Source: Methanobrevibacter sp. (GTDB lineage Archaea > Methanobacteriota > Methanobacteria > Methanobacteriales > Methanobacteriaceae). Taken from it: DNA of 38,180 nt. Positions within the stretch are counted from its first letter, which is position 1, and every line of letters starts with the position of its first letter. The notes beneath the pieces are model-generated. The model was not told the origin of the DNA. It worked only from the letters and a program-made list of their open reading frames with translations, and made no database searches. Shown piece after piece: positions 26,492 through 35,468 of this stretch. The position numbers were made by a program, and so were the translations under genes. The stretch lies in contig JAFUIW010000113.1 in NCBI GenBank assembly GCA_017473945.1, positions 1-38,180 on the forward strand. Reading direction: 5' to 3'.

Positions 26492-27475
26492 ATGGGTGTT
26501 AAGCTTAAAGACATAATCGAACCTGAAAAAATTGATTTTAAGGATTTGGAAGGAAGAGCAGTATCAATTGATGCATTCAATACCCTTTACCAGTTCCTAT
26601 CAACCATCAGACAAAGAGACGGAAGGCCGTTAACTGATGAAAATGGAAACATTACCTCCCACTTAAGCGGAATCCTTTATAGAAATTCATCAATGGTTGA
26701 AAAGGACATCAAGCCTATTTATGTCTTTGACGGGGAATCATCAGAGCTTAAATGTGACACCCAAGCCAAAAGACGAGAAGTGAGAGATGAAGCTGAAAAA
26801 ATCTACAAGGAAGCTTTAGCCGAAGGCGATACTGAAAAGGCTCGTAAATTTGCAATGAGATCCTCTAAATTGTCACCGGAGATTATTGAATCTTCCAAAA
26901 AGCTACTGACATTAATGGGAATACCTTATGTCGAAGCTAAAGGAGAGGGAGAGGCCCAGGCAGCATATCTGGTTGCAAACGGCGATGCATATGCAGTGGC
27001 TTCCCAGGATTACGATTGCCTTTTGTTTGGAGCCAAGAGAGTTGTAAGAAACTTGGCCATCAATTCCAATCTGGGAAACCTTGAATACTATGAATTGAAC
27101 AGGGTTTTAAAAGAGCTTAAAATTACCCGTGAAGAACTGATAGATATGGGAATTTTAATCGGGACAGATTTCTGTGAAGGCCTTAAAGGCGTGGGTGCAA
27201 AAACAGCACTGAAATTAGCTCACAAAGGACAGCTTAAAGAAAAAATAGCAGAACTTCAAAAGGAATCAATACATGATCTGGATGAAGTGAGAGAACTGTT
27301 TTTAAATCACAACGTAAATACTGATTATGAAATTAAATGGGAAAAACCAAAACAGGACAAATTAATTGAATTTTTATGTTATGAACATGGATTTTCCGAA
27401 GACCGTGTCGTTAAGGCATCTGACAAACTTAAAAATTTAAATTCATCTCAAGGCAGCCTTGATGCATGGTTTTAA
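26492..27475 (+). CDS. fen: Flap endonuclease 1
   Basis: Structure-specific nuclease that removes 5' flaps during Okazaki fragment maturation and repair. The 327-aa protein has the N-terminal MGVKL, the metal-binding Asp27 in VSIDAFNTL, IYVFDGE, the acidic EAKGEGEAQAAY cluster, SQDYDCLLFG and a helix-hairpin-helix at GTDFCEGLKGVGAKTALKL. It ends in a PCNA-interacting box, QGSLDAWF. Length is normal. The start follows AGGTG at good spacing. Its stop overlaps by four bases the stop of the convergent gene. Confidence 0.95.
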   Translation: MGVKLKDIIEPEKIDFKDLEGRAVSIDAFNTLYQFLSTIRQRDGRPLTDENGNITSHLSGILYRNSSMVEKDIKPIYVFDGESSELKCDTQAKRREVRDEAEKIYKEALAEGDTEKARKFAMRSSKLSPEIIESSKKLLTLMGIPYVEAKGEGEAQAAYLVANGDAYAVASQDYDCLLFGAKRVVRNLAINSNLGNLEYYELNRVLKELKITREELIDMGILIGTDFCEGLKGVGAKTALKLAHKGQLKEKIAELQKESIHDLDEVRELFLNHNVNTDYEIKWEKPKQDKLIEFLCYEHGFSEDRVVKASDKLKNLNSSQGSLDAWF

Positions 27476-28122
27476 TACGGAGGGAAATCCTCTCCAAACA
27501 CTTTTTTTGCATATTGAACAGCCAAGTCAACCTGAGGAGCATAATCCTTAAGCATTTCCTTTTCAAAATACAATCTTGATGGAGATTTTAAAATAAGTTT
27601 TAACAGTTTTTCATAAGTTTCAACAGCCAGTTTCCTATTGAATCCGAACTCCTCTTCAATTTCAGGAGTTAATTTTTCAAAGCAGGGAAACTCCAATGTT
27701 TTGCAAACAGTTTCTGTTGAAAAATAGGTCATCCTAATCAGCGGTGAAACTGAAGACACCAGCACATGATTTCCCAATTTAATCAAAGGAGGAACTCCTG
27801 TCTTTCGATACCTTTCCATTGAAGTTAATTTATCATAGTTTTTAAGATTGTAACAGTGCAGTTCCGTGTAAAAATCCGGTTCAAAGTTTTTAATCAAATC
27901 CAAAATCTTCTGACCTATTTCAGACAGATAATACTCATTTTTAATTGTTGAAATATAAGGAGTCTTATCGAAATTATAAAAATAGAATTGTCCGGGAGAT
28001 AAATCCTCTTCCTTAATCCTTTTAATGAATTTTAAAGAGGTTACACCCTCATTTCCATGAATTCCTCCAACAAATAGTTTGGTTGGACCTTCACCATTGT
28101 CAATGTATCTAAAATAAGACAT
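27472..28122 (-). CDS. DUF2119-type archaeal protein, possible zinc carboxypeptidase-like hydrolase
   Basis: A 216-aa protein of the archaeal family I recall as DUF2119. The N-terminal FVGGIHGNEGVTS has an HGNE motif (His22, Glu25), and a further His lies in YTELHCYN. Together these resemble the zinc site of M14 carboxypeptidases and succinylglutamate desuccinylase/aspartoacylase enzymes, so hydrolysis of an amide or peptide bond is a reasonable inference. It lies 20 bp after ahcY on the same strand, probably co-transcribed. Confidence 0.7.
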   Translation of the reverse strand: MSYFRYIDNGEGPTKLFVGGIHGNEGVTSLKFIKRIKEEDLSPGQFYFYNFDKTPYISTIKNEYYLSEIGQKILDLIKNFEPDFYTELHCYNLKNYDKLTSMERYRKTGVPPLIKLGNHVLVSSVSPLIRMTYFSTETVCKTLEFPCFEKLTPEIEEEFGFNRKLAVETYEKLLKLILKSPSRLYFEKEMLKDYAPQVDLAVQYAKKVFGEDFPPY

Positions 28123-28142
28123 AAAAAAGAAAATTGAAGGAA

Positions 28143-29393
28143 TTATGTTCCTTCTTGCCAGTTTGCCATGTAAGCTTTTTGTTTGTCTGTTAATGAGTCG
28201 ATTTCGATTCCCATAGCGTCGAGTTTCATGCTTGCTACAGTGTAATCGATTTCATCAGGTGCTTTGGTGACACCTACAGGCAAATCGTTTTCGAGAATGT
28301 GTTTTGCAGACAGTGCCTGTACCGCAAAACTCATGTCCATGATTTCAGCAGGGTGTCCTTGTCCACGGGCGGCTGAAAGGTTTACTAAACGGCCGTCTGC
28401 TAAAAGGTAGATTTTACGTCCGTCTTTGGTTGTAAATTCCTCAATACTTTCACGTACTTCTTTGACTTCTGTTGAGATTGCCTCAAGATCTGGTCTGTTG
28501 ATTTCCACGTTGAAGTGTCCTGAGTTTGCAAGCATACATCCATCTTTCATGTATTTAAAATCATCACCACAGATGATGTCTGCGTTACCTGTAACTGTAA
28601 TGATTAAATCAGCCTGTTTTACTGCTTCACGGATTGTCATTACTCTGTATCCGTCCATTCTTGCTTCTAATGCTCTGATTGGGTCAACTTCTGTGACGAT
28701 TACATCTGCACCAAGACCTGCTGCACGAAGAGCGAGTCCTCTTCCGCACCAGCCGTATCCACATACGACTACGGTTTTTCCTGCGATTACCATGTTGGTT
28801 GTTCCCATGATTGCGTCGAAACTGGATTGACCTGTACCGTATCTGTTATCAAAGAGATATTTGGTGTATGCGTCGTTTACTGCAATTACCGGGAATTTCA
28901 ATGCTCCGTCAGCGTGCATTGCCTGCAGCCTGTGGACACCAGTTGTGGTTTCTTCACAAGCACCTTTAATGTGTTTTAAAACATCGGTCCTTTCGTTGTT
29001 AAGCACCATAATCATGTCTGCTCCGTCGTCGATGATGATGTCCGGCTTGTGGTCAAGTACCATGTTGATGGTTTGATAGTATTCCTCATCATCCTGTTCT
29101 CTCCAGCCATAAACGTTTAATCCTAGGTCAGCTGCACCTGCAACTGCATCGTCATGGGTTGAAAGTGGATTGCATCCGGTCATTGCAACTTCAGCCCCTC
29201 CAGCCATCAAAGTCAAACCCAAGTTGATGGTTTTAGGTTCCAAGTGTAAGCAAGACCCGATAGTGATGCCTTTGAAAGGTTGAGTTTCTTCATATTCCTT
29301 TTTGATAGATTCCAAAACAGGCATGTGTTTTTGAACCCATTCAATTTTTCTAACACCTTCAGGTGCTAATGACATGTCCTTAACTTTACTCAT
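28143..29393 (-). CDS. ahcY: Adenosylhomocysteinase (S-adenosyl/S-inosylhomocysteine hydrolase)
   Basis: An NAD-dependent hydrolase of 416 aa that clears the by-product of methylation reactions. The NAD site is VVVCGYGWCGRGLALRAAG, and family signatures include GSCLHLEPKT, TGCNPLSTHDD, GTGQSSFDAIM, ANSGHFNVEI and the C-terminal YMANWQEGT. In the methanogen Methanocaldococcus jannaschii the homologue acts on S-inosylhomocysteine after deamination, so that substrate is possible here. GTGAT precedes the ATG, and a TATA-like sequence lies within the 145-bp gap towards the tRNA. Confidence 0.95.
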   Translation of the reverse strand: MSKVKDMSLAPEGVRKIEWVQKHMPVLESIKKEYEETQPFKGITIGSCLHLEPKTINLGLTLMAGGAEVAMTGCNPLSTHDDAVAGAADLGLNVYGWREQDDEEYYQTINMVLDHKPDIIIDDGADMIMVLNNERTDVLKHIKGACEETTTGVHRLQAMHADGALKFPVIAVNDAYTKYLFDNRYGTGQSSFDAIMGTTNMVIAGKTVVVCGYGWCGRGLALRAAGLGADVIVTEVDPIRALEARMDGYRVMTIREAVKQADLIITVTGNADIICGDDFKYMKDGCMLANSGHFNVEINRPDLEAISTEVKEVRESIEEFTTKDGRKIYLLADGRLVNLSAARGQGHPAEIMDMSFAVQALSAKHILENDLPVGVTKAPDEIDYTVASMKLDAMGIEIDSLTDKQKAYMANWQEGT

Positions 29394-29538
29394 AATATCA
29401 CGATAAAAATTAATTTAATAATATAACTATATAATTTAGAGTTATTAAATACATATGATAATTTTAAAAAAAATGGCAAAAACTGCTAAAAAACAAAAAC
29501 TTTAAATGTAATGATAAAAAGATATATATTTGTTAGAT

Positions 29539-29647
29539 GCCGGGGTGGCTCAGCTGGTTAGAGCGCACGGCTCATAGGGTAATATAGCGTGCTCAACCGT
29601 ATTCCTGGGATACCGTGAGATCGCGGGTTCGAATCCCGCCCCCGGCA
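29539..29647 (+). tRNA. tRNA-Met (CAT), intron-containing
   Basis: The acceptor arms GCCGGGG and CCCCGGC pair fully, with discriminator A at 29647. D arm GCTCAGCTGGTTAGAGC, anticodon stem CACGG/CCGTG, anticodon CAT at 29573-29575 and T arm GCGGGTTCGAATCCCGC are all regular. A 35-nt intron (29577-29611) interrupts the anticodon loop after position 37, the canonical archaeal site. The mature form is 74 nt. The absence of initiator features and the intron suit elongator tRNA-Met. CCA is not encoded. An AT-rich TATA-like region precedes it. Confidence 0.93.
29577..29611 (+). other. tRNA-Met intron (35 nt)
   Basis: Inserted between tRNA positions 37 and 38. Exon borders ATA/ACCGTG restore a normal 7-base anticodon loop. 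The exact ends could move by one base. Confidence 0.8.
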
Positions 29648-29762
29648 TCCTAAATCCCAGGAATTTTCCATCTAAACTATTTTTAAAATACTTTTTTTCA
29701 AACATAACAATTTTATAGTTTCATTACGTAATATATCCATGTTAAGTTATTGAGGATTTGAA

Positions 29763-30929
29763 ATGTTATATAATGAACTTGGAAAAACTGGTTTAAAAGT
29801 TTCAAGACTTGGTTTTGGAACAATGAGGCTTCCAACTATCAATTCCAATGCAGACATTGACACCCAAGAAGCATCAAAAATGCTCGAGTATGGAATTAAA
29901 AACGGAATAAATCTCATAGATACTGCTTATCCATATCACAGCAAAACTCTAGAGGGCAGCGGAAACAGTGAAAGATTTGTTGGTGAATTTTTAGCAGAGA
30001 ACAATTACAGAAATGAAGTTTTAATCTCAACAAAGTCCCCGTCATGGGCAATCGATGGCAAGGACGATTTTCAGATGTATCTTGATGAGCAGCTTGAAAA
30101 ACTTCAAACCGATTATATAGACATTTACCTGCTGCATTCACTTACAGTTCCGGACTGGTTCAAGGTAAGGGATTTCGGCGTTTTGGACTTTCTGGATGAC
30201 TGTCTAAGCTCAGGCGTTGTGAAGCATGTCGGATTTTCATCACACATCGAGGTCGATTATCTGATTGAAATCATTGATGAATATCCGAAATGGGAAGTGG
30301 TAATGACACAGATGAACTATTTTGACGAATACTACCAGTCAGGGATTATGGGTCTCGACTATCTCAAGGAGCTGAATATAGGTAGCATGATTATGGAACC
30401 GCTTCGCGGAGGAAGGTTAGTCAACAACATCCCCCAATCAGTCCAGGAGATTTGGAATATGGCTGAAGTCAAGAGGACCCCTGTTGAATGGGCATTGCAA
30501 TACCTTTGGAACAGAGACGACGTGGACTGTGTCCTGAGCGGAATGACAAGCCTTGAGCAAGTCAAGCAGAACATTGAAATTGCATCAAATGTCGATGAGA
30601 TAAGTGAACATGACCAGGAAATCATAAGAGAGGTTGCAAGGGAATATCGCGGATTTGTGGGAAACCGCTGTACCCGATGCGGATACTGCATGCCCTGCCC
30701 ACATGGAGTGGACATCATCAATTGTTTAACAGAATTCAATATTGCAAACATGCTGAATGATCCGAAAGCAAGTGCAATGCAATATTTCTCACTGATTGAT
30801 GATGATTCAAGAGCTGACAGCTGTGTTGACTGCAAGGAATGCATACCGTTTTGTACCCAAATGCTTAACATTCCCGAAGAGCTTCAGAAAGTATATGAAT
30901 ACTTCGGCAGTGAATTTGATCACTTTTAG
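29763..30929 (+). CDS. Aldo/keto reductase with C-terminal 4Fe-4S motifs
   Basis: A 388-aa oxidoreductase of the COG1453 type. The barrel (residues 1-290) keeps the aldo/keto reductase tetrad: Asp and Tyr in IDTAYPYHS, Lys in ISTKSP and His in YLLHSL. The C-terminal part carries CTRCGYCMPCPHGVDI and CVDCKECIPFC, two ferredoxin-like Cys clusters, so electrons may come from ferredoxin rather than only NADPH. The substrate is unknown. It starts after GAGG, and the ThiF-like gene follows eight bases after the stop. Confidence 0.85.
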   Translation: MLYNELGKTGLKVSRLGFGTMRLPTINSNADIDTQEASKMLEYGIKNGINLIDTAYPYHSKTLEGSGNSERFVGEFLAENNYRNEVLISTKSPSWAIDGKDDFQMYLDEQLEKLQTDYIDIYLLHSLTVPDWFKVRDFGVLDFLDDCLSSGVVKHVGFSSHIEVDYLIEIIDEYPKWEVVMTQMNYFDEYYQSGIMGLDYLKELNIGSMIMEPLRGGRLVNNIPQSVQEIWNMAEVKRTPVEWALQYLWNRDDVDCVLSGMTSLEQVKQNIEIASNVDEISEHDQEIIREVAREYRGFVGNRCTRCGYCMPCPHGVDIINCLTEFNIANMLNDPKASAMQYFSLIDDDSRADSCVDCKECIPFCTQMLNIPEELQKVYEYFGSEFDHF

Positions 30930-30937
30930 GTGTTAAA

Positions 30938-31681
30938 ATGGCAAACGAAGACAAGTATTGGGAAATGATTACCCGTCAAATGCCCCTTGTTGATGAAGGC
31001 GAGCAGGAAAAATTCAAAAGCTCAAAAATTGCAGTGATTGGCTGCGGAGGAATTGGAGGTCAAACTATTGAGATGCTTGCCAGGATGGGTGTTGGCGAGC
31101 TTATTCTGGTAGATGAGGACTCATTTGACTGGTCCAATCTAAACAGACAGACCCTTTCAACAACTGAAGACATCGGATTGGCCAAAAGTGAAGTTGCAAA
31201 ACACAAAATAGAAAAAATCAACCCCTACGTCAAGGTAAAAAACTTTACAGAACACGTTGATGCCTCAAACATTGATGAAATCCTAAAGGATGCAGATATC
31301 GTCATCGATGCACTTGACAATATACTTACAAGAGTAATAGTGTCAAGAAAGGCTCGGGAAAATAAAATTCCATTCATTCATGGAGCGATTCATGGAACTT
31401 TGGGCCAGATTACAGTATTCTTGTCCAATACCAAAAGCTATGAGGAAATGTTCGGCTTGCCGTCCGATGGAAAACAGATAGATGATGAAGTTATTGGCAG
31501 TTTAATGAATTTAACTTCAGGCGTTCCTCCGGCAATCGGCCCTACACCAAACCTGATAGGATGTCTTGAAGCCATGGAAGCCTACAAAATCCTGACAGGC
31601 ATTGGAAAGGTTACAGTGGCGCCTAAAATTTTAACATTTGATTTGCTGGATTTGGCTTCCTTTAAAATTGAGGAACTGTAA
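30938..31681 (+). CDS. ThiF/MoeB/HesA-family E1-like protein
   Basis: A 247-aa adenylating-enzyme fold. Residues 30-60 hold the nucleotide motif VIGCGGIGGQTIEMLARMG, followed by the Asp of LVDEDSFDWSNLNRQ and DADIVIDALDN. In bacteria and Archaea this family adenylates the C-terminal Gly of ubiquitin-like sulfur carriers for thiamine, molybdopterin or tRNA thiolation. The two CxxC zinc pairs and the catalytic Cys of typical MoeB/ThiF are missing here, so it may only adenylate or have another role. It is likely co-transcribed with the reductase upstream. AGGTG lies before the ATG. Confidence 0.8.
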   Translation: MANEDKYWEMITRQMPLVDEGEQEKFKSSKIAVIGCGGIGGQTIEMLARMGVGELILVDEDSFDWSNLNRQTLSTTEDIGLAKSEVAKHKIEKINPYVKVKNFTEHVDASNIDEILKDADIVIDALDNILTRVIVSRKARENKIPFIHGAIHGTLGQITVFLSNTKSYEEMFGLPSDGKQIDDEVIGSLMNLTSGVPPAIGPTPNLIGCLEAMEAYKILTGIGKVTVAPKILTFDLLDLASFKIEEL

Positions 31682-31709
31682 AAATGAGTAAAATTTTTAA
31701 CTCATTTTT
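31680..31709 (+). terminator. Terminator of the reductase-ThiF operon
   Basis: AAAAATGAGT (31680-31689) pairs with ACTCATTTTT (31700-31709). The ThiF stop codon (31679-31681) overlaps the first arm. Confidence 0.7.
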
Positions 31710-31838
31710 ATAATCAAATGAACGATATATAATAAAAATTAAAAAATTATATATTTTTTCTATTTTTAAAAAAATTACTTATACATTGATATATTAAAAA
31801 TTACATAATATTATTATATAATTATTTTTTTCAAAATC

Positions 31839-31846
31839 TTTATATA
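31839..31846 (+). promoter_or_regulatory. TATA box of glnA
   Basis: TTTATATA in TCTTTATATAGT, 28 bp before the NrpR operator. Transcription would start near 31870, leaving a leader of about 60 nt. Confidence 0.65.
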
Positions 31847-31873
31847 GTAATAAATTTAGATATAATCTTAATA

Positions 31874-31887
31874 GGAAGTATATTTCC
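31874..31887 (+). promoter_or_regulatory. NrpR operator of glnA
   Basis: GGAA-GTATAT-TTCC matches exactly the GGAA-N6-TTCC operator bound by NrpR in methanogens. It lies just downstream of the expected transcription start, so bound NrpR would block RNA polymerase when nitrogen is plentiful and release when 2-oxoglutarate rises. nrpR itself lies directly after glnA. Confidence 0.85.
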
Positions 31888-31930
31888 GACTATTAAAAAC
31901 TCAACCTATATATTTTGGAGCTTGATTTAG

Positions 31931-33286
31931 ATGGGCGATATTCCAGAAGAAAAAATACAACGTATAAAAGAAAAAATGAAAGAGGATAATATCAAATTTA
32001 TCCGTTTACAATTTGTGGACATTAACGGTACCGTTAAAAACATCGTCATTCCGTTCAATGGAGAAGACATGGCTGAATTATTCAATGAAGGAATGTTATT
32101 TGACGGATCATCCATCGCAGGATTCGTTGGAGTAAACGACAGTGACCTGGTATTGAAACCAGATATAGACACCTACTCCAGACTTTCATGGAGACCTGAA
32201 GAGTCCGCAACCTGCAGATTTATCTGTGACGTTTGGACTGCAGATAAAAAACCGTTCGAAGGCGACCCAAGAGGCGTGCTTAAAAAATCATTGGCACACA
32301 TAGCAAAAATGGGATTGCAATACAATATAGGTCCCGAACCTGAATTCTTTATTGTAGATATCGATGAAAACGGATATCCTATGCCATACGACGATGCAGG
32401 ATACTTTGATGTGGAACCTTTGGACAAAGGCCCTGATTTCAGAAGAGAATTGACACTGAACTTGGAAGACCTCGACTTTGAAGTCGAAGCGTCCCACCAC
32501 GAAGTTGCACCCGGTCAAAACGAAATTGCATTCAAATTCAAAGACGCACTGAAAACTGCAGATGCAGTAATCACATTTAAACAAGCTATTAAGGCAATCG
32601 TAGACAATATGGCAACCTTTGACCAAATGGATTACAGAGTAACATTCATGCCAAAACCATTCTTTGGAGTGAGCGGCAGTGGAATGCACTGTCACCAGTC
32701 AGTGTTCAAGGGCGACAAGAACCTTTTCTCAAACCCTGACTCAGAAACCGGACTTTCCAAAGATGCACTTCACTTCATGGGAGGATTGCTCAAGCACGCT
32801 CCTGCAATTACAGCAATCACAAACCCTATTGTTAACTCATACAAACGTTTAGTACCTGGTTTTGAAGCACCGGTATACAGGGCATACGGTCTTAGAAACA
32901 GGTCCGCTTTAATAAGAGTTCCTGCAGCTCGTGGAAAAGCTACACGTATCGAATACAGGTCCCCTGACCCTGCATGTAACCCATACCTTGCATTTACAGT
33001 AATGCTTGAAGCAGGAATTGACGGAATCGTAAATAAAATCGATCCAGGAGACCCTGTTGAAGAAAACATTTACGTGATGACCCCAGAGGAAAGGGAAGCA
33101 AAAGGAATCAAACTGTTACCAACAAGTTTATGGGAAGCTTACCACTCCCTTGAAGAAGACCCATTAATACTCAATGCATTAGGTCCGCACGTAAGTGAAA
33201 AGTTCCTAGAACTTAAATACCAAGAATGGGACGAATATCGTGTTCAAGTATTTGGATACGAACAAAGAAAATATTTAGACATTTAA
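31931..33286 (+). CDS. glnA: Glutamine synthetase, type I
   Basis: Makes glutamine from glutamate, ammonia and ATP. At 451 aa it has the length of the GSI-alpha group. Characteristic parts are the beta-grasp domain with [14 protein letters not shown] [16 protein letters not shown], the catalytic [21 protein letters not shown], the ATP-site GSGMHCHQS, and [12 protein letters not shown] with the following [10 protein letters not shown] see no adenylylation insertion (NLY-type loop), so control is more likely by transcription through NrpR and by small regulators. The start at 31931 follows GGAG and TTGAT. Confidence 0.95.
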   Translation: MGDIPEEKIQRIKEKMKEDNIKFIRLQFVDINGTVKNIVIPFNGEDMAELFNEGMLFDGSSIAGFVGVNDSDLVLKPDIDTYSRLSWRPEESATCRFICDVWTADKKPFEGDPRGVLKKSLAHIAKMGLQYNIGPEPEFFIVDIDENGYPMPYDDAGYFDVEPLDKGPDFRRELTLNLEDLDFEVEASHHEVAPGQNEIAFKFKDALKTADAVITFKQAIKAIVDNMATFDQMDYRVTFMPKPFFGVSGSGMHCHQSVFKGDKNLFSNPDSETGLSKDALHFMGGLLKHAPAITAITNPIVNSYKRLVPGFEAPVYRAYGLRNRSALIRVPAARGKATRIEYRSPDPACNPYLAFTVMLEAGIDGIVNKIDPGDPVEENIYVMTPEEREAKGIKLLPTSLWEAYHSLEEDPLILNALGPHVSEKFLELKYQEWDEYRVQVFGYEQRKYLDI

Positions 33287-33298
33287 ATCTAAATATTT
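33269..33298 (+). terminator. Terminator of glnA
   Basis: AAATATTTAGA (33269-33279) and TCTAAATATTT (33288-33298) form a perfect 11-bp stem, followed by ATTTTTTATTTTT. The glnA stop codon is in the loop. Confidence 0.75.
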
Positions 33299-33354
33299 AT
33301 TTTTTATTTTTAATTTGATTACAAAGTCAGGACTGAATTGAACGGGGCTATTTT

Positions 33355-35037
33355 ATGTCAGAATCCGAACATCGAATGATAGAAATCTTAAGGATATTGA
33401 ACGCACAGGACAAACCGACAGGCTCTAAGCTAATAGCCGATGAACTGAAAAACAAAGGTTACAATCTGGGCGAACGTGCAGTAAGATATCATATGCAAAT
33501 ATTGGATGAAAAAGGATATACCGAAAGAATGGGATATTCAGGCAGGCAAATCACTGACCTTGGCCGTGAAAAACTGGAGAAAGGACTGATATATGACCAA
33601 GTCGATTTCATCCATTCAAAATTTGAAGAAATGATTTATTTAACTGACTTCAACTATATGACACAAAGCGGAAATGTGGTTGTAAATACATCAACCATTT
33701 ATAATGAAGAATCAATTAAAATACTGAAAGAAATTTTTGAAAGTGGCCTTTCAGTTAGCCCTTACGTCAATATAAATAAAGTTAGAAACAATGATGAAAT
33801 TGAAGTGACCACATTATGCGGTACAACCATAGATGGAATACTTCTGAATGAGGGAATACCTTCACAGCCCCAATACGGAGGACTTCTAAAAATTGAAGAC
33901 CACCAGCCCATTTCATTCACACAACTTATTTCATACAGAAAAACATCAGTAACCCCTCTGGATGCCTTTTCAAATGCAAAATTAACATCTGTTTTAGAGG
34001 TTGTAAAAACAGGCAGCGGAGTGATTCCTGCAAATTTCAGATTAATTCCAGGAGTTGGAAGGCAAAAAACAGTTGAAATTCTGAAAAAACTTGACAAAAT
34101 AGGGATTGGCGGAATAATTGATGTTTCCAACGAAGGCGAAGATCTTTTAGGAATACACGTCCCCGACGGAATGGTGGGAATAGCCATTGTCGGAGGGATA
34201 ACCCCATTTTGTGCAATTAAAGAGCTGGGAGATGAAATTGACATCAAGATTGCCGAAGAAATCCGAGATTTCAAAACGCTTTCACCAATTACAACAACAA
34301 TCACTCCGACATTAAAATCAGGAGCAAGTGTAAAGCAACCTAAAATACCGTTTTTACTTTCAAAATCATGGAATTTAATTCAACAAGTTAATTTTGATGT
34401 TGAAAAAAGAAAAGGAGACATCATATCAAACGTTTCTTTCCTTGATAAAGATGATTTGGACAAAGCGATGACAATCATGGAAGACACATACAATTCAAAT
34501 CCAAAATACATCAATCCATACTACAAGCTTATAGACCATCCCTATGATGATGACAAAATAGGAATAGCTACCATCTGCAGCTTAAGCATTGACGGGCTTT
34601 TAATAAACAATGGAATCATGTGCAATCCGATTTACGGAGGACTTTTGGAACTTACAGAACCACCGCTCTTTATCGATTTGATATCCTATAACGGAACAAC
34701 AATTGATCCTCATAAAATATTCCTATCAAAAAACATGACTTCAATATCTTCAAATATGGGAACCAAAAAGATACTGGCAAGCTTTAAGGAAATACCGTAT
34801 GTTGCACGTGACTATGCAGTCCATCTTTTGGACATCCTGAAAAATACAGGATTTTCAATTTATAAAATAGGAAAACCAAGAGAAGTAACTTACAATGCAA
34901 AAGCGGATAACTATAACTTCGGTGTTGTTGCAGGCAGTGGACTTAATACAATCGGTGCAATAAAAGAAAAAGAAATCAACATTAAAGTTAAAGCTATCGA
35001 AAAACTGATACCATTTGAAGAAATGGATAGATTGTAG
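33355..35037 (+). CDS. nrpR: Nitrogen regulator NrpR (two NrpR domains)
   Basis: Repressor of nitrogen-assimilation genes in methanogens; it leaves its operator when it binds 2-oxoglutarate. The 560-aa protein has an N-terminal winged helix (residues 1-75; RMIEILRILNAQDKPTGSK, ERAVRYHMQILDEKGYTER). Two related NrpR (DUF128) domains follow, about 85-310 and 330-555. Matching stretches are TTIDGILLNEGI with SIDGLLINNGIM, QYGGLLKI with IYGGLLEL, and ISYRKTSVTPLDAF with ISYNGTTIDPHKIF. It is thus the full one-chain form. It follows glnA after that gene's terminator and likely has its own weak promoter; I see no GGAA-N6-TTCC site before it. Confidence 0.95.
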   Translation: MSESEHRMIEILRILNAQDKPTGSKLIADELKNKGYNLGERAVRYHMQILDEKGYTERMGYSGRQITDLGREKLEKGLIYDQVDFIHSKFEEMIYLTDFNYMTQSGNVVVNTSTIYNEESIKILKEIFESGLSVSPYVNINKVRNNDEIEVTTLCGTTIDGILLNEGIPSQPQYGGLLKIEDHQPISFTQLISYRKTSVTPLDAFSNAKLTSVLEVVKTGSGVIPANFRLIPGVGRQKTVEILKKLDKIGIGGIIDVSNEGEDLLGIHVPDGMVGIAIVGGITPFCAIKELGDEIDIKIAEEIRDFKTLSPITTTITPTLKSGASVKQPKIPFLLSKSWNLIQQVNFDVEKRKGDIISNVSFLDKDDLDKAMTIMEDTYNSNPKYINPYYKLIDHPYDDDKIGIATICSLSIDGLLINNGIMCNPIYGGLLELTEPPLFIDLISYNGTTIDPHKIFLSKNMTSISSNMGTKKILASFKEIPYVARDYAVHLLDILKNTGFSIYKIGKPREVTYNAKADNYNFGVVAGSGLNTIGAIKEKEINIKVKAIEKLIPFEEMDRL

Positions 35038-35328
35038 TTACACTATTGTAACATCCACTTCTTCACCATTTTTAGGATAATGAGTGAACTCAATTAGGTC
35101 CTCTTCATATTCATATACATCTATTTCTATGGTAGAGCCCAAATCACTTTCATCAAGGGACACCATCAATCTAAATCCAGGCTTACCGAAATATTCAGAA
35201 AAATCTACGTTTAGGATTTCACCTTCTGCAAAAACCCTATTATAAGCTATTTCAATTCTGTCATGCATTTTTACATTTTCTTTTAAATATTTTACAGCTT
35301 CTTTTGTGGTTAATTCTAGTTGTTTCAT
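35038..35328 (-). CDS. Conserved 96-aa protein, paralogue A
   Basis: A small acidic protein without Cys or transmembrane segments. ATG 35328 is chosen because GGGG and TTGAT lie upstream; the longer frame adds a hydrophobic, non-coding-looking stretch. It has the same length as its neighbour at 35448 and shares EAVKYLKENVKMHDRIEIAYNR-like and FAEGEILN segments and the closing EEDLIEFTHYPKNGEE. It could belong to the methanogen family DUF2097, which I could not check. Function unknown. It meets nrpR end to end with no spacer. Confidence 0.7.
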   Translation of the reverse strand: MKQLELTTKEAVKYLKENVKMHDRIEIAYNRVFAEGEILNVDFSEYFGKPGFRLMVSLDESDLGSTIEIDVYEYEEDLIEFTHYPKNGEEVDVTIV

Positions 35329-35446
35329 GACAATCAACCCCTTATATATTAATATGCTTTTTATTATATAAATGTTTGTTTGTATGATATCGAACAAAAA
35401 AAATTTCAATGAAAAATAAAATATGAAAATAAATAAAAAAAAGAGG

Positions 35447-35468
35447 ATTATAATACTTCTATTATAAC
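35447..35468 (-). terminator. Terminator after the 96-aa paralogue B
   Basis: ATTATAATA (35447-35455) and TATTATAAC (35460-35468) form a 9-bp stem with one G-U pair, followed on the minus strand by CCTCTTTTTTTTT. The stop codon (35448-35450) is inside the stem. Confidence 0.6.

Noticed and set aside
33762..34304. 180-aa minus-strand frame opposite nrpR
   Set aside because: Antisense to the conserved first NrpR domain; no ribosome binding site and no recognisable domain.
35328..35409. Longer N-terminus for the 96-aa paralogue A
   Set aside because: The extra 27 residues cover a promoter-like AT-rich stretch, and the paralogue begins at the equivalent of ATG 35328.
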